NCBI RefSeq assembly: GCF_014396975.1
Contig: NZ_CP060719.1
Span: forward strand, 431,001 to 495,000
DNA: 64,000 nucleotides
Source of the DNA: Thermomonas carbonis
GTDB taxonomy: Bacteria > Pseudomonadota > Gammaproteobacteria > Xanthomonadales > Xanthomonadaceae
Direction: 5' to 3'
Every line of letters begins with the position of its first letter. Position 1 is the first letter of the stretch. The position numbers were made by a program, and so were the translations under genes. The notes under the pieces were generated by a model. That model saw nothing but the letters and a program-made list of their open reading frames with translations, did not search any database and was not told the origin of the DNA. Positions 10,672-19,051 of the stretch are shown here, one piece after another.

Positions 10672-10762
10672 GAGCGTCTTGGGGAGGCGCCCGGCGGCAT
10701 GCGGGCCGCCCATTGTCCCATGCGCGCGCCCCGATCCGGAACCGTACGCGGGAAAGCAGTGG

Positions 10763-12058
10763 CTACGCGGCCTGGGCGTCTTCCTCGCCCTTCGACACTA
10801 CTGCCGCCAGCATCAGGTCGCCGGTGACATTCAGCGTGGTGCGGCACATGTCGAGGAAGCGGTCCACGCCGAGGATCAGGCCGATGCCTTCCGGCGGCAC
10901 GCCGACCATGCCGCAGATCAGCGCCACGACCGGCAGCGAGCCGGCCGGGACGCCGGCGGTGCCGATGCCGCCGAGGATGCAGACGAACATCACCGTGACC
11001 TGTTGCGTAAGCGACAGATCCACGCCGAAGAACTGGGCGAGGAACAGCACGGTGACGCCCTCGAACAACGCGGTGCCGTTCTGGTTGGCGGTGGCGCCGA
11101 CGGTCAGCACGAAGCGCGAGATCTTCTTCGGCAGGTGCAGCTTTTCCTCGGCGACACGCAGCGAGACCGGCAAGGTCGCATTGCTAGATGCGGTCGAGAA
11201 CGCCATCAGCATCGCTTCCTGCGAGGCGCGGAAGAATTTCGGCGGTGACCAGCCGCCGAGGAACTTCAGCATCAGCGAATAGACCACGATCATGTGCAGT
11301 GCGAGCGCCAGCACCACCACACCGACGTATTTTCCGAGGCTGCCCAGCAAATCCCAACCGAACAGCGCGGCCAGGTTGAACATGAAGCAGAACACCGCAT
11401 ACGGCGCCAGCCGGATGACCAAGCCGATCAGGGTCATCGAGACCTCGAACAAGCCCTGGATGCCACGCAGCAAGGTCTCGGTGGCTTCGCTGCGGGTCAG
11501 CACCAGGCCGATGCCGAGCATCAGCGCGAAGAACATCACCGCCAGAATGGTGTTCTCCGCCGCGGCCTTGACCACGTTGTCCGGCACGATCGCCAGCAGC
11601 ATGTCCAGGCCCTTGGGCTGGCTGGCGGCGCTGCCGGCGATGTCCTTCGCCCGGTCCGCGCCCTGCGCCAGCATCGCCTGCGCCGCGGCCGGATCCACGC
11701 CCGAGCCCGGCTGCAGCCAGTTCACCAGCACCAGGCCCAGCACGACCGCGATGCCGGATGCGACGATGGTGTAACCCAATGTCTTCCAGCCGACCCGCCC
11801 AAGCGAACGCACGTCACCCATTTCCGCCACGCCGATGATCAGCGCCGAGAACAGCAGCGGGATCACCAGCATGAAGATCAGGCGCAGGAACAGCGTGCCC
11901 GCCGGTTGCGTCACGTAGGTCGTGAGCCACTCCACCCAGCCAGCGTCACTGCCGGCGCTGTAGTGCGCGACCAGGCCCAGCGCCAAACCGGCGAGGAAAC
12001 CGATCAGCATCTTCCAGTGCAGTTGCAGCTTGCCGTTCGCGGCCTTGGCCTCGCTCAT
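10763..12058 (-). CDS. Dicarboxylate/amino acid:cation symporter (DAACS)
   Basis: 431 residues with the hydrophobic pattern of GltP/DctA carriers. The family signatures are visible: the serine-rich [15 protein letters not shown] re-entrant loop, [11 protein letters not shown], and the C-terminal [16 protein letters not shown] with [16 protein letters not shown], which forms the substrate and cation site. It should take up C4-dicarboxylates, glutamate or aspartate with protons or sodium; the exact substrate is not resolved. Same strand as tkt, 91 bases upstream of it, so separate transcription is likely. Confidence 0.92.
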   Translation of the reverse strand: MSEAKAANGKLQLHWKMLIGFLAGLALGLVAHYSAGSDAGWVEWLTTYVTQPAGTLFLRLIFMLVIPLLFSALIIGVAEMGDVRSLGRVGWKTLGYTIVASGIAVVLGLVLVNWLQPGSGVDPAAAQAMLAQGADRAKDIAGSAASQPKGLDMLLAIVPDNVVKAAAENTILAVMFFALMLGIGLVLTRSEATETLLRGIQGLFEVSMTLIGLVIRLAPYAVFCFMFNLAALFGWDLLGSLGKYVGVVVLALALHMIVVYSLMLKFLGGWSPPKFFRASQEAMLMAFSTASSNATLPVSLRVAEEKLHLPKKISRFVLTVGATANQNGTALFEGVTVLFLAQFFGVDLSLTQQVTVMFVCILGGIGTAGVPAGSLPVVALICGMVGVPPEGIGLILGVDRFLDMCRTTLNVTGDLMLAAVVSKGEEDAQAA

Positions 12059-12151
12059 CGTTTCGCCCCGCTTCGTGTAGCGGATGAGCTTAACAAACCG
12101 AACTTGCTCGCCCGGAGCGTCGTGACGAAGCCACGATGCCGAAAGGGCTGC

Positions 12152-13792
12152 TCAACGCTCCGGATACAGCGGCGGCAGCAGCGAGGTCGATGCCGGCGCA
12201 GCCTTGCGCCAACGCGCGCCCTTCGCGAACGCGACACGCAACGCAGCGAGTGCCGATGTCGCATCGCCATCGCCCCAGCGCGCGGCCTGCAACTGCATGA
12301 CTGCATCGATCTGTGCCGCATCGTCCAGTCGCTGGCGCACCATGTCCAGGTCGTCGCGATCCATGCCAGCGACAACACCCAACGCCTGCGCAATCACGCC
12401 GAGCTCGCCGTGTTTCAACGCATTCTGCAACGACGGGATCGGCGATGCCGCTGCGTCGGGCGATGACGCTTCGTCATCCGCATTCCGCGCCGTCGTCTTC
12501 GCGCGCGGCCAACGCCACCATGCAAACCCAGCCAGCGACAGCACGCCGAGCAGCAGCCATGGCCACCAGCGCGACCATGCAAATTCGGAGGACTTCGACG
12601 CATCCACGCCGGCATTGGCGATCACTTGCTTGCCTGCATCAGCCGGATCGGCGATCAGGTTCGCACCCGCAGCGACCTGCAATTGCAACGGCGGCAGCAT
12701 CGCGGTGCGCGCGACACCCTGCGCCGCATCCCACCATTCGATCCGCGGACCGGCGATCGATACCGCGCCGGCCTGCGATGGCACGATCGCGATGCGCCGG
12801 CGCAGGATGCTGCGCGGCCGACCGTCGACGAACTGCTCGTCGACCTGCGGCCTGTCGGCGAACAGTTGCACGCCCGGCGTGTCCACCAGCGCGACCGGCG
12901 GCAGTTGCGTGGCGGTGGCACCATCGGCGATGACTTCGATCTCGACGGATGCGGCCTCGCCGGCGCGCGCCTGCGTGGGGGCCTGCACGTAACGCAACCT
13001 CAGATCATGCAAGGGCAGCCACGGCTGCGGCGCATTTGCCGGAATCGGCTGAACATCCAGACGCTTGGCCGGCGAGGCCGCCGACACCGCCTTGCGGCCG
13101 TCATCGAACACCTGGTCGAAGAAACCGCCCATGGTCTGTCCGTTGAAGCGCGCGCCCGGCAGCGTCAACGCGCCGCTACGCTCGGGAATCAGCAGGAAGC
13201 GACGCTCGACCACGTTGTAGCGCCGCCCGTCGATCTCTCGCTGGTAGGTCAGGTCCTCGCCGACTTGCCGCAAGCTGGCGCCCGCCGGTGGATCCTGTTC
13301 GAGCTGGCCGGACATCAATGGCACCGCGTAGTGCAGCCGCACCTGCACGCCGACCGCCTGCTGCACGTACGGCCGGGCGGCATCGACCACGGTTTCGACG
13401 AAGGCATCGGCGTCGCCGCTGGCCGGCAACACCGAGGGTGCCACCACGGTCAGCTGCAACGGCGCGGTGGTGACGTTGCCGACGCGCAGCGCGGGAACCG
13501 TGAACACACCCGGGCCGCGCGGACGCAAGCCGACCACAAACAGCGACATCGCGGTCGAACGCCCGTTGCTGCGCTGGTAGCTGCGGCGCACGGTCTGCCC
13601 GCCGACATCGAACTGCCGTTGCAGCGGCGCGTAGTCGATCGACGAGACCGACTGGTCGGTCTGGATGTTGAGGGTGGCGGTTTCGCCATGGTTGACCTGC
13701 GCACGATCCAGCCACGCGCGGGTCTGCGCCTGCGCGGGCCACGCAAGCGATGCAAGCAGGCATGCGAGCAACCACGCAACCGCGGGGCTCAT
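12152..13792 (-). CDS. batD: BatD family protein
   Basis: 546 residues. A signal peptide (about 1-22, ending WPAQAQ) is followed by repeated immunoglobulin-like beta domains (YQRSNGRSTAMSLFVVGLRPRGPG, later RRRIAIVPSQAGAVSI) and a single transmembrane helix near 430-446 (WLLLGVLSLAGFAWW) before a short cytoplasmic tail. BatD proteins are membrane-tethered partners of BatA/B/C VWA proteins in the MoxR-Bat system, thought to act in envelope maintenance or stress tolerance. The start overlaps the end of the batB/C gene by four bases. Confidence 0.88.
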   Translation of the reverse strand: MSPAVAWLLACLLASLAWPAQAQTRAWLDRAQVNHGETATLNIQTDQSVSSIDYAPLQRQFDVGGQTVRRSYQRSNGRSTAMSLFVVGLRPRGPGVFTVPALRVGNVTTAPLQLTVVAPSVLPASGDADAFVETVVDAARPYVQQAVGVQVRLHYAVPLMSGQLEQDPPAGASLRQVGEDLTYQREIDGRRYNVVERRFLLIPERSGALTLPGARFNGQTMGGFFDQVFDDGRKAVSAASPAKRLDVQPIPANAPQPWLPLHDLRLRYVQAPTQARAGEAASVEIEVIADGATATQLPPVALVDTPGVQLFADRPQVDEQFVDGRPRSILRRRIAIVPSQAGAVSIAGPRIEWWDAAQGVARTAMLPPLQLQVAAGANLIADPADAGKQVIANAGVDASKSSEFAWSRWWPWLLLGVLSLAGFAWWRWPRAKTTARNADDEASSPDAAASPIPSLQNALKHGELGVIAQALGVVAGMDRDDLDMVRQRLDDAAQIDAVMQLQAARWGDGDATSALAALRVAFAKGARWRKAAPASTSLLPPLYPER

Positions 13793-15513
13793 GGCGTCGC
13801 TCCGCGACGACGCTGCTGCTCCAGCAGAAAACGCGCACGCAACAATGCGCCGGGATCGTCGGGCACGCGCTGCAACCAGGCCTCGTTGGCGAGCCGGCGT
13901 TCGCGCTGTTCGGCGGTTTCCGCAGGCTTGTCGCGTTCACCGGATGCCGGCTGCTGGCCCGGGCGCTTGCCCTGTTGTTGCAACGCTTCTTGCATGCGTT
14001 CGCGTTGCGCGGCATCGGCTTTTGCCTGCGACTGTGCGTCTTGCGCGGGTTGCGAAGTCGGCGGCGATGGCTTGCGCGCCTGTTCGCCCCTGCCTTGCGA
14101 TGGCGGCGCTTGCGGCTTGTCCTGCTGGCCTGGCTGTCCCGGCTTCTGCGGTTGCGGCTGACCGCCCTTGCCGTCCTTGCTTTCGCCCTGGTCCTGCGGG
14201 CGCTTGGGCATTCGTTTCGCCAGCCGTACCAGGTTGCGGTTGAACGCCGCGTCCTTCAGCCCGGGCTGCAATGCGAGCGCGCGATCGTAGGCGGCGATCG
14301 CATCGTCATAGCGACCCGCCTTGGCCAGCGCGTTGCCGAGGTTGTACTGGCCTTCCGCGCCGCCGACGGTCGAGAAGCGTTCGATCGCGCCCGAATAATC
14401 CTTCCGTTTGTAGGCAGCGATGCCGTCCTGCATGCGCGCATGTTCGGCCTGGTCGGCGCGTTGCCACAGGCTTCCAGCCGATGGTTGCTTCGCCTGGGCG
14501 GATGCGGGTGCCATCGGCAGCCACATCCCGCACGCGAGCAGCAGCGCGAACGCAGCGCCGCGTCGAAACAGCGGCAGGCACAGCAGCAAGACCACGGGCA
14601 GCAGCCAGTAGCCGTCGTCGCGCCAGCGCGAGACCTTCTGCCCACGCACACTGGTGCCCGCATCCTGCCGAGGATCCAGCACGCCCAGCGCGCGCAGATC
14701 CGCATCGCCCGGCGACAGCGCCTGGTAACCGCCACCACCGCTCGATGCCAGGCGCTGCAAGGCGGAGGCATCCAACCGTGCCTGGCCCAGCCCTTCGGGC
14801 GTATCGAACACCCCGCCCTGCGCGGTGCCCAATCCCAGTACGGACACCCGATAGCCAGCAGCATTCGCCTTCGCCGCCGCGGCGATGTCGGTGCCGTCCG
14901 CGCGGTCGGTCAGCAACAGGATCTGCCCGCGCGCGAAGCCTGCCTGGCGCATCAGGCCCTGCGACCATTCGATCGCGCGGTCGGTGCGATGGCCGTCTTC
15001 CGGCATCACGCCCGGATCGAGCGCATCCAGGAACAACGCGATATTGGCCGCGTCCTCTGTCAACGGGGCCACCGTGAAGGCATTGCCGGCGAACGCGACC
15101 AGCGCCACCTGCCCGCCGGCGCGTTCGCGCAGCAGTGTCGCCAACTTGGCCCTCGCCTGCGCAAGCCGCGTCGGTGGCAAATCGCGAGCGAGGGTGGCGC
15201 TGGACAGATCCAGCGCGATCACCAGCGGTTCCTGCGCCTGCCACAACGGCTGCTCATCCTTGCCGAAGCCGGGACCGGCCAGCGCGATGATCGCCAGTGC
15301 CGCCGCGAACGGCGCCAGCCAGCGCGGCCAGGCACTCGCGCGTTGCCCGGCACTCGCCTCCAGCAAGTGCGGCAACAAGTGTGCATCGACCACGTCGCGC
15401 CACGGATTGCGTTGCTGTGCCCGGCGCTGCCACCACCAGCCAATCAAAGGCAACACCAGCAACGCGAGCAACCACCACGGACGCAGGAAATGCACGGCGG
15501 ACAGCAGGCTCAT
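13789..15513 (-). CDS. BatB/BatC-type fusion: VWA domain plus TPR
   Basis: 574 residues from the ATG at 15513, which overlaps the batA stop (ATGA). Two N-terminal helices (about 12-29 and 65-82), a von Willebrand A domain at about 95-270, another helix pair near 310-350, TPR units at about 395-450 (YNLGNALAKAGRYDDAIAAYDRALAL) and a Pro/Gln/Lys-rich tail. BatB and BatC are separate genes in some bacteria and fused here. The metal-ion site reads DLSSA at 102-106 rather than DxSxS, so ion-dependent ligand binding may be altered. Role: membrane-anchored component of the MoxR-Bat complex. Confidence 0.87.
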   Translation of the reverse strand: MSLLSAVHFLRPWWLLALLVLPLIGWWWQRRAQQRNPWRDVVDAHLLPHLLEASAGQRASAWPRWLAPFAAALAIIALAGPGFGKDEQPLWQAQEPLVIALDLSSATLARDLPPTRLAQARAKLATLLRERAGGQVALVAFAGNAFTVAPLTEDAANIALFLDALDPGVMPEDGHRTDRAIEWSQGLMRQAGFARGQILLLTDRADGTDIAAAAKANAAGYRVSVLGLGTAQGGVFDTPEGLGQARLDASALQRLASSGGGGYQALSPGDADLRALGVLDPRQDAGTSVRGQKVSRWRDDGYWLLPVVLLLCLPLFRRGAAFALLLACGMWLPMAPASAQAKQPSAGSLWQRADQAEHARMQDGIAAYKRKDYSGAIERFSTVGGAEGQYNLGNALAKAGRYDDAIAAYDRALALQPGLKDAAFNRNLVRLAKRMPKRPQDQGESKDGKGGQPQPQKPGQPGQQDKPQAPPSQGRGEQARKPSPPTSQPAQDAQSQAKADAAQRERMQEALQQQGKRPGQQPASGERDKPAETAEQRERRLANEAWLQRVPDDPGALLRARFLLEQQRRRGATP

Positions 15514-16529
15514 GCGCGCCTCCGCAGCAGCAGCGCCAGCATGCCGACGGCGAGGGCAAGCCCGAGCGGCCACGGATAGCGTTCGATCTTCGGGCGCACC
15601 ACCTGTCCCTGCCGCTGGACCGGTTCCAGCGCGTCGATCTCCGCGTAGATGCCGGCCAGCGCCTCGGTGTCGCGGGCACGGAAGAAGCGTCCGCCGGTGA
15701 GCTGGGCGATCTTCTGCAGGCCGGCTTCGTCGACTTCGTCACCGCCCGTCGGCAGGCTGAATCCGAACACCGAGAGCGCGCCACCTCCTTCGCCGCCGAA
15801 AGCGATCGCGTGGATGCGCACACCGGCATCGCGCGCGATCTGCGCAGCCTTGGCCGGCTCCAGCACGCCGGCAGTGTTCACCCCATCCGTCAGCACGATC
15901 AGGACATGCTCTTTTCGAGCACGCTGCTCGCTGCGTTGCTGCTGCAGGCGCTTGGTCGACAAGGCAATGGCATCGCCAAGCGCAGTCGCGCGTCCGGCCA
16001 GCCCGACCACGCTGGCGTCGAGTTGCTGGCGCACGCTGTCGCGATCCAGCGTCAACGGCGTCAATGCGAACGCGCGATCACCAAACACGACCAGGCCGAT
16101 GCGGTCGCCGACGCGGCGATCGAGAAAATCCGCCAGCACCGCCTTCGCCGCGGTCAGCCGATCGACCAGGCGTCCACCGAGCTCCATGTCCTGCTCGCCC
16201 ATGCTGGCGGACAGGTCGACGGCCAGCATCATGTCGCGGCCGACCTGCGGCGGCGCGATGGGTGGGCCAAGCTGCTGCGGGCGCGCCGCGGCGACGCACA
16301 GCAGGCACCAGGCCAGCATCGCCAGCCACGGGAAGCCGCGCGGACTCACCTCCAGCACGCCACCCGACGCCACATTGCGCAGGCGCTCGCCCCACGGCAC
16401 AAGCAGCGCGGGCACCTGGCTGGCGCGCGGCGGCAGGAGCGCGTGGATCAGCCAAGGCAACGGCAACGCGAGCAGCAGCCACGGCCAGGCGAAGCCGTCG
16501 ATGCCCAACCAATCGGCGAGCAGGTTCAC
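15510..16529 (-). CDS. batA: BatA-type VWA domain membrane protein
   Basis: 339 residues. Two helices near the N-terminus (about 13-31 and 67-86) bracket a basic loop; a VWA domain follows from about 100 with an intact MIDAS motif AVDLSASMGEQD, and a final helix lies at about 320-336 before RRRA. BatA works with BatB and BatD at the cytoplasmic membrane, probably as a MoxR substrate or partner. Translational coupling on both sides (four-base overlaps) argues for stoichiometric production of the set. Confidence 0.9.
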   Translation of the reverse strand: MNLLADWLGIDGFAWPWLLLALPLPWLIHALLPPRASQVPALLVPWGERLRNVASGGVLEVSPRGFPWLAMLAWCLLCVAAARPQQLGPPIAPPQVGRDMMLAVDLSASMGEQDMELGGRLVDRLTAAKAVLADFLDRRVGDRIGLVVFGDRAFALTPLTLDRDSVRQQLDASVVGLAGRATALGDAIALSTKRLQQQRSEQRARKEHVLIVLTDGVNTAGVLEPAKAAQIARDAGVRIHAIAFGGEGGGALSVFGFSLPTGGDEVDEAGLQKIAQLTGGRFFRARDTEALAGIYAEIDALEPVQRQGQVVRPKIERYPWPLGLALAVGMLALLLRRRA

Positions 16530-16978
16530 TTTCCGAGCATCCAGGTCACATAGCGTTGCCGCGCGACGGTTCGCAGCGCGCGAGCCGCACCTTCATCGAC
16601 ATCGCGACGGAATGCACCCTCGCGCAGCAGGGCACCGGGCCCATGTTCGAAGCACGGCGGGGTCATGCCCTGGTCGAGGAAGCGCAGCCAGTCCTCGCCC
16701 TGCAAGCGGTCGGCCAGCGGATCCTTGCGCCGCGCCGCGCGCCGCAGCAGGTCCGACATCGCCGCGACCTGCTGCGGGGGCGAGGTCGCGGCATCGACCG
16801 TGTCTTCGAACAGCTGCAGGATCGCCGCGCGTCGCAGGCGTCGCCTGCGCAGCCACCACCAGATGGCAGAACCGATCAGCAGCATTCCGACCGCGACCAT
16901 CCACCACCCCGGCGCGGGCGGCCACCATGACGGGGCAATACCGGGATGTACGTCCTTCAGCGGCAAGGGCAGGTTCAA
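16526..16978 (-). CDS. DUF4381 domain protein of the MoxR-Bat operon
   Basis: 150 residues from a TTG at 16978 that overlaps the DUF58 stop as TTGA; an ATG at 17032 is possible but would extend back through 58 bases of the previous gene and add a non-conserved leader. The TTG start gives LNLPLPLKDVHPG, typical of DUF4381 proteins. A helix at about 27-45 (WWMVAVGMLLIGSAIWWW) is followed by a basic stretch and a helical cytoplasmic domain with GEDWLRFLDQG. Function unknown. Its fixed position between DUF58 and BatA implies a part in the same membrane complex. Confidence 0.8.
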   Translation of the reverse strand: MNLPLPLKDVHPGIAPSWWPPAPGWWMVAVGMLLIGSAIWWWLRRRRLRRAAILQLFEDTVDAATSPPQQVAAMSDLLRRAARRKDPLADRLQGEDWLRFLDQGMTPPCFEHGPGALLREGAFRRDVDEGAARALRTVARQRYVTWMLGK

Positions 16979-17889
16979 CGCCCGGCTCCCGTCGCCAGCA
17001 CCGCATGCGGTCGCCCGAGCAGCGACAGCCACGCATCGCTGGAGTCGACGGTGGACAGCGCCATCACCCGCGCGCCCTGCCGCTGCAAGATCGCCTGGGT
17101 GGCCTCCAGAGGAACGTCGAACTGCTGCCGCCAGCGTTGTCGTACCGGTGCCGTGTCCAGGCCAAGTTCGATGCGGCCGCCATGTGCACCGAGGAACGGC
17201 AGGCGTTTCGGCGGCGGCGACGTTTCCAGCGGATCGACCAACAACAGCACGATCAATTCATGATGCATCGCCAGCGCAGGCCAGCGTTCCGCGGGGATTG
17301 AAGCGATGCTGGAGGGATCGGCCAGCAGGACCAGCCGCGAACCCGGGCGCAGCAGGCGCCGCGCATGCTCCAGCGCGACCGGCAAGCCGTCGTCGTCCGC
17401 AGGTGGTTGCGCATACCAGCGCACCAACGCATCCAGCACGCGCAAGGCCCCGCGCGGCCCGGAGGCAGGCGGCACCGGCGCTTCCAAGTGCGAGCCGCGC
17501 AAAGCGGCAATGCGATCGCCGTCGCGCGCTGCGAGCCACGCCGCCAACGCACCGGCGCGAGCGGCCTGCACCGACTTGAAGCGCACGCGGGTGCCGAAAT
17601 ACAGCGACGGCGAGGTGTCCGCAACGACTAGCGTGAGTCGTTCGCGCTCGGCCTGGAACAGTTTGGTGTGGGTGCGCCCACTGCGCGCTGTCAGCCGCCA
17701 GTCGATGTGGCGGGCATCGTCGCCCTGCGCGTACTCGCGCGATTCCGCGTACTCCATGCCGCGCCCGCGCAGGTTCGAAAGCGCCTGCCCCTGCACGCCA
17801 TGGCGCCCAAGCCGCGCACCGCGTCGGCCCTGCACCAGCGCGCGCAGGCCGACCAGTTCTTGAAGCGTGGGGACGATGCCGTCAGTCAC
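16975..17889 (-). CDS. DUF58 domain protein
   Basis: 304 residues from a GTG at 17889 (VTDGIVPTLQEL); upstream in-frame codons overlap moxR and look non-coding. The DUF58 signature region GRGMEYAESREYAQGDDARHIDWRLTARSG is present at about 45-75, followed by a VWA-like fold (LVVADTSPSL). DUF58 proteins accompany MoxR ATPases almost universally and probably act as adaptors. The gene starts 31 bases after the moxR stop and is coupled to the DUF4381 gene by overlap. Confidence 0.87.
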   Translation of the reverse strand: MTDGIVPTLQELVGLRALVQGRRGARLGRHGVQGQALSNLRGRGMEYAESREYAQGDDARHIDWRLTARSGRTHTKLFQAERERLTLVVADTSPSLYFGTRVRFKSVQAARAGALAAWLAARDGDRIAALRGSHLEAPVPPASGPRGALRVLDALVRWYAQPPADDDGLPVALEHARRLLRPGSRLVLLADPSSIASIPAERWPALAMHHELIVLLLVDPLETSPPPKRLPFLGAHGGRIELGLDTAPVRQRWRQQFDVPLEATQAILQRQGARVMALSTVDSSDAWLSLLGRPHAVLATGAGR

Positions 17890-17920
17890 GATTGCTCTGG
17901 CTCGACGTGTCCGTGGCCAC

Positions 17921-18913
17921 TTACGGCAGCGGCACCAGACGCAATAGCTCGGCGACCAGCCGCTCGCCATCCCAGCCTTCCGCGGTCGCCTCATAACTGG
18001 GCAGCACCCGGTGGCGCAACACGTCCGGCGCTACCGCGCGCACGTCTTCCGGAGTCACGAAATCGCGACCTTCCAGCCAGGCGCGCGCGCGCGCGCAGCG
18101 TTCCAGCGCGATCGAGCCGCGCGGGCTTGCGCCCCATGCGATGCGCCGGGCCAGCGCGGCGTCATAACGACCGGCATCGCGCGAGGCCAGCACGATCTCG
18201 ACGATGTAGCGCTCCAGTGCCGGTGCCAAGTGCAGATCGAGTACGGCCGCACGGGCCGCGAAAACTTGTGCCTGCGGCATCCGCTCGGGCGCATGCGACG
18301 CCGCTTGCAGCACGTCGCGGGCACGCTCACGAGCCAGCCGCAGGATCTCGGTTTCGGCATCGGCCCGCGGATAGCCGATGCGCACATGCATCAGGAAGCG
18401 GTCGAGCTGGGCTTCCGGCAGCGGGAACGTACCCTCCTGCTCGATCGGGTTCTGGGTGGCCATCACCAGGAACAGCGGCGGCAACGGATACGTCTGTCGA
18501 CCCACGGTGACCTGCCGCTCGCCCATCGCCTCCAGCAACGCGGATTGCACCTTGGCCGGCGCGCGGTTGATCTCGTCCGCCAGCAGGATCGGATGGAAGA
18601 TCGGCCCGGGCATGAATTCAAAGTGTCCGTCCTGCGGGTGCCAGACCTCGGTACCGGTGAGGTCGGCCGGCAGCAGGTCGGGGGTGAACTGCACGCGGGC
18701 GAAGTCGGCCTCAAGCCGCGACGCCAGAGCACGAATCGCACTGGTCTTGGCCAATCCGGGAGCGCCTTCAACCAGCAGATGGCCATCTGCGAGCAACGCG
18801 ATCAGCAGGCGTTCGATCAACCCGGCCTGGCCTACGATCTCGCGAGAGAGATCCTCGCGCAGGCTGCGGAAAGCATCGTGCAAGGTGGAAATATCCGGGG
18901 TCGTTTTGTCCAT
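17921..18913 (-). CDS. moxR: MoxR family AAA+ ATPase
   Basis: 330 residues from the ATG at 18913 (MDKTTPDISTLH). Walker A is GAPGLAKTS at about 51-59, Walker B is LLADEINRAP, sensor 1 is ATQNPIEQEGT, and an arginine-rich lid domain follows. MoxR ATPases act as chaperones for VWA-domain proteins, here BatA and BatB/C encoded just downstream. It is the first gene of the operon. A run of eight GC dinucleotides lies inside the coding sequence at 18081-18096. Confidence 0.93.
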   Translation of the reverse strand: MDKTTPDISTLHDAFRSLREDLSREIVGQAGLIERLLIALLADGHLLVEGAPGLAKTSAIRALASRLEADFARVQFTPDLLPADLTGTEVWHPQDGHFEFMPGPIFHPILLADEINRAPAKVQSALLEAMGERQVTVGRQTYPLPPLFLVMATQNPIEQEGTFPLPEAQLDRFLMHVRIGYPRADAETEILRLARERARDVLQAASHAPERMPQAQVFAARAAVLDLHLAPALERYIVEIVLASRDAGRYDAALARRIAWGASPRGSIALERCARARAWLEGRDFVTPEDVRAVAPDVLRHRVLPSYEATAEGWDGERLVAELLRLVPLP

Positions 18914-19004
18914 TGGATCCCTCGTTCTCAACCGCGTTTGACCCACATGGCTTTGAAAGGTTCTCACGCCGTCGATGAACGCCCCAGGCGTCACCGCAAA
19001 ACGA

Positions 19005-19028
19005 AACGGGAGCCTTTCGGCTCCCGTT
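19005..19028 (-). terminator. Rho-independent terminator of the pil operon
   Basis: A perfect 10-bp stem (AACGGGAGCC with GGCTCCCGTT) around a four-base loop, 24 bases past the pilQ stop. The minus-strand continuation is TTTCGTTTTG, a reasonable T tract. Confidence 0.8.
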
Positions 19029-19051
19029 CGTGTCGTTCGATGCGTGGTGGC

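Noticed and set aside
8713..10827. A 704-codon open frame opposite transketolase
   Set aside because: Same GC-driven antisense artefact; no motif, and it runs past both ends of tkt.
12626..14161. A 511-codon plus-strand frame opposite batD and batB/C
   Set aside because: Antisense shadow of two coupled genes with clear domains.
18081..18096. (GC)8 run as a possible Z-DNA or phase-variation tract
   Set aside because: It is in frame inside moxR encoding an Arg/Ala stretch, and no frameshift is seen; simple high-GC codon use explains it.
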